Source of the DNA: an uncultured Spartobacteria bacterium
Lineage (GTDB): Bacteria > Verrucomicrobiota > Verrucomicrobiia > Chthoniobacterales > Chthoniobacteraceae
Length of the DNA stretch: 64,000 nucleotides
Reading direction: 5' to 3'
NCBI GenBank assembly: GCA_903919125.1
Contig: CAIXGS010000076.1
Span: forward strand, 310,001-374,000
In this document: one piece after another, positions 62,574-64,000 of the stretch
Layout of the letters: each line of letters begins with the position of its first letter
Numbering within the stretch: position 1 is the stretch's first letter
Program-made: the position numbers and the translations under genes
The notes under the pieces: generated by a model
The model's input: the letters and a program-made list of their open reading frames with translations, nothing else
What the model was told of the DNA's origin: nothing
Databases searched by the model: none

Positions 62574-63020
62574 TTAGTTGCGCCGCTTAAGCACCAAACG
62601 CTTCAATCGTGAAGCGTGCGGAGTACTCCAAGTCGTGATTTCGGGATCCTCGGCGAATGCGTTATGAATCAGACGCCGCTCGTACGCATTCATAGGCTCC
62701 AGTTCCAAGGGAGTGCCCGTGCGGCGGACAGTTTCGGCTAAATTTCGGATGCGAGCGACCAACTCGTGTTCCTGCATAGCCCGGTAATGCTCCACGTCCA
62801 CTTGGATTTTCGGGGCATCATTATCTTGAGCCTGCAACATACGGTTGAGCAGGATTTGGATTTCCTCCAGCACGTGCCCGTCCCGTCCGATCAGACGATC
62901 CTTTTCCGCGCTATACACTTGCAGCGTGATAGAGTTTTCCGTGCGGGTTTCTTCCACCTGACAATAAAACCCCAACAAGCTGAGCATCGTTTCCAAGGTT
63001 TCTCGAGGGTCCAAATTCAT
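62574..63020 (-). CDS. jag: Jag/KhpB RNA-binding protein (KH + R3H)
   Basis: A 148-residue protein with a KH-like domain (SAEKDRLIGRDGHVLEEIQILLNRM, split around GRDG) and a C-terminal R3H domain (LELEPMNAYERRLIHNAF, then AEDPEITTWS). The long N-terminal Jag domain of Firmicutes proteins is absent. It is encoded directly after yidC on the same strand, the standard arrangement (spoIIIJ-jag). Confidence 0.93.
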   Translation of the reverse strand: MNLDPRETLETMLSLLGFYCQVEETRTENSITLQVYSAEKDRLIGRDGHVLEEIQILLNRMLQAQDNDAPKIQVDVEHYRAMQEHELVARIRNLAETVRRTGTPLELEPMNAYERRLIHNAFAEDPEITTWSTPHASRLKRLVLKRRN

Positions 63021-63063
63021 AAGAGCAGACGCCTTTCCACGTCGGCCTATGATTGCGCCGAAG

Positions 63064-64000
63064 TTAGCTCGCCTGCAAGCCTTCGCGCTGCTTGCGATTA
63101 GTGATCAGCAACTGGACGATGGTGAAAATGTTTTGCACGGTCCAATACAAGGCCAAACCAGACGCCTGATTGTAGCAGAACATGACAAAAATTAACGGCA
63201 TGAACATGAAAAGCCGCTGCTGCATGGGATCCCCCGTCTTGGGCGAAAGCTGCATTTGCAGGAACATGGTAGCCGCCATAATCAAGGGCAGCACGTTGAC
63301 CGGATAGCCCCCTAAGACCGCCACAGTGTCGGGCTGCGAAAGATCGTGCACCCACAAAAAAGGACTGTTACGCAGCTCAACTGCTTTGCCTAACATGTTG
63401 TAAAAACCGAAAAAGATCGGGATTTGGACAAACATCGGCAGACAGCCAGCCATGGGATTGACGCCGTGTTTTTTATACAAGGCCATCAACTCTTGATTCA
63501 TACGCTGCGGGTCGTCGCTGTACTTCTCCTTGAGTACATTCATCTTGGGCTGCAATTCCTGCATCTTTTTCATCGAGGCAGTGGATTTATTTTGCATCGG
63601 CCACAGCAACGATTTGATCACGATAGTGAGCACGATAATCGCCCCAGCGTACGAACCGAGGATCCCATGCAACCACAACATGGACGCCAACAGGATTTTA
63701 CTCACAAAGCCGAACATCCCAAAATCCAGCATCTGCTCCTGTCCAGCCCCCAACTCCTTAAGCAAATCAAACTCCCGCGGCCCAGCGTACACCGAAAACT
63801 TGCGCACCACTTCCTTGCCCGGTTCCAAAACGCTGGCTGGGAAACGCAACGCCCCGTCGATGGCAAACGGGACGACCCCATTGCCCGTCCGACCACTGGC
63901 TGCCCAATCGGCGATTGGCACCGAAAAACGCTTGGCCAGTGCCTCGGAGGCGGCCTCTCCCAATGGCGTCAGTAACGTGCCGTAATACTGGCTGGTCACG
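63064..64000 (-). CDS. yidC: Membrane protein insertase YidC, C-terminal part (5' end outside window)
   Basis: The frame is open to the right edge, so about 312 C-terminal residues are seen. They cover the end of the periplasmic domain and the conserved membrane core: YAGAIIVLTIVIKSLLWPMQ, NKSTASMKKMQELQPKM, GCLPMFVQIPIFFGFYNML and ALYWTVQNIFTIVQ. The hydrophilic groove residue and YidC/Oxa1 fold are as usual, and the extra periplasmic domain marks the Gram-negative type. It inserts and folds inner-membrane proteins with or without Sec. jag follows on the same strand. Confidence 0.95.
   Translation of the reverse strand, partial: VTSQYYGTLLTPLGEAASEALAKRFSVPIADWAASGRTGNGVVPFAIDGALRFPASVLEPGKEVVRKFSVYAGPREFDLLKELGAGQEQMLDFGMFGFVSKILLASMLWLHGILGSYAGAIIVLTIVIKSLLWPMQNKSTASMKKMQELQPKMNVLKEKYSDDPQRMNQELMALYKKHGVNPMAGCLPMFVQIPIFFGFYNMLGKAVELRNSPFLWVHDLSQPDTVAVLGGYPVNVLPLIMAATMFLQMQLSPKTGDPMQQRLFMFMPLIFVMFCYNQASGLALYWTVQNIFTIVQLLITNRKQREGLQAS

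Overview
The window looks like a chromosomal segment of a Verrucomicrobiota (PVC-group) bacterium. It carries family combinations typical of that group: a DUF1549/DUF1553 'planctomycete cytochrome' next to a DUF1501 protein, a PVC-type dehydrogenase with C-terminal haem, a ceramidase-like hydrolase, two DUF1080 proteins and an NPCBM domain. It also encodes ordinary peptidoglycan genes (alr, a class A PBP, murJ), an outer-membrane barrel and yidC, so the cell is a Gram-negative-type bacterium with a murein wall. No rRNA, prophage, complete insertion sequence or CRISPR array was seen. One tRNA gene (Gln-TTG) is present.

Layout. 1-5404: end of a signal peptidase I gene, a small membrane-anchored protein and two tandem secreted paralogues of unknown function. 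5466-7623 (minus): an alternative sigma factor and two small proteins. 7961-9274: tRNA-Gln, a palindromic repeat element and a VapBC module bracketed by inverted 12-mers. 9339-14466: malQ diverging from a Nudix-like gene coupled to a secreted beta-propeller/phosphoesterase. 14512-16709 (minus): an outer-membrane barrel and a secreted zinc phospholipase/nuclease-like protein with NPCBM domain. 16891-21479: DUF1549/1553 cytochrome plus DUF1501 pair. 21466-26388 (minus): alr, PBP1A, murJ. 26529-27495: two small envelope proteins. 27721-31904 (minus): ceramidase-like protein coupled to a PVC haem dehydrogenase. 31996-33335 (minus): thiH and thiS. 33467-37318 is an accessory patch: VapBC, a YbjN/PH pair, an arsR-DUF6428-arsC operon without a pump, and MazEF. 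37675-42924: secreted FAD oxidoreductase, cupredoxin and propeller protein. 42979-47022 (minus): glutathione peroxidase, DEAD-box helicase, a membrane protein and an Rpn-type nuclease with a decayed partial copy. 47079-50738: a very large ABCG-like transporter. 50814-54101 (minus): sucC, sucD, gltA. 54736-56099: two DUF1080 proteins. 56148-60211: tesA-like esterase diverging from ybbA/ybbP-like ABC genes. 60347-62485: ppk1. 62574-64000 (minus): jag/khpB and the 3' part of yidC.

How the parts work together. Much of the content is exported: secreted hydrolases, haem and copper redox proteins and propellers suited to attacking polymers or glycosides outside the cytoplasm. The rest is core physiology (cell wall, TCA cycle, thiazole synthesis, polyphosphate, membrane-protein insertion) with small accessory inserts (toxin-antitoxin, arsenic, Rpn nuclease). 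Start codons almost uniformly lack a Shine-Dalgarno sequence, so several starts were chosen from protein alignment and gene overlap. All functions are inferred from motifs recalled by eye; no database search was run.
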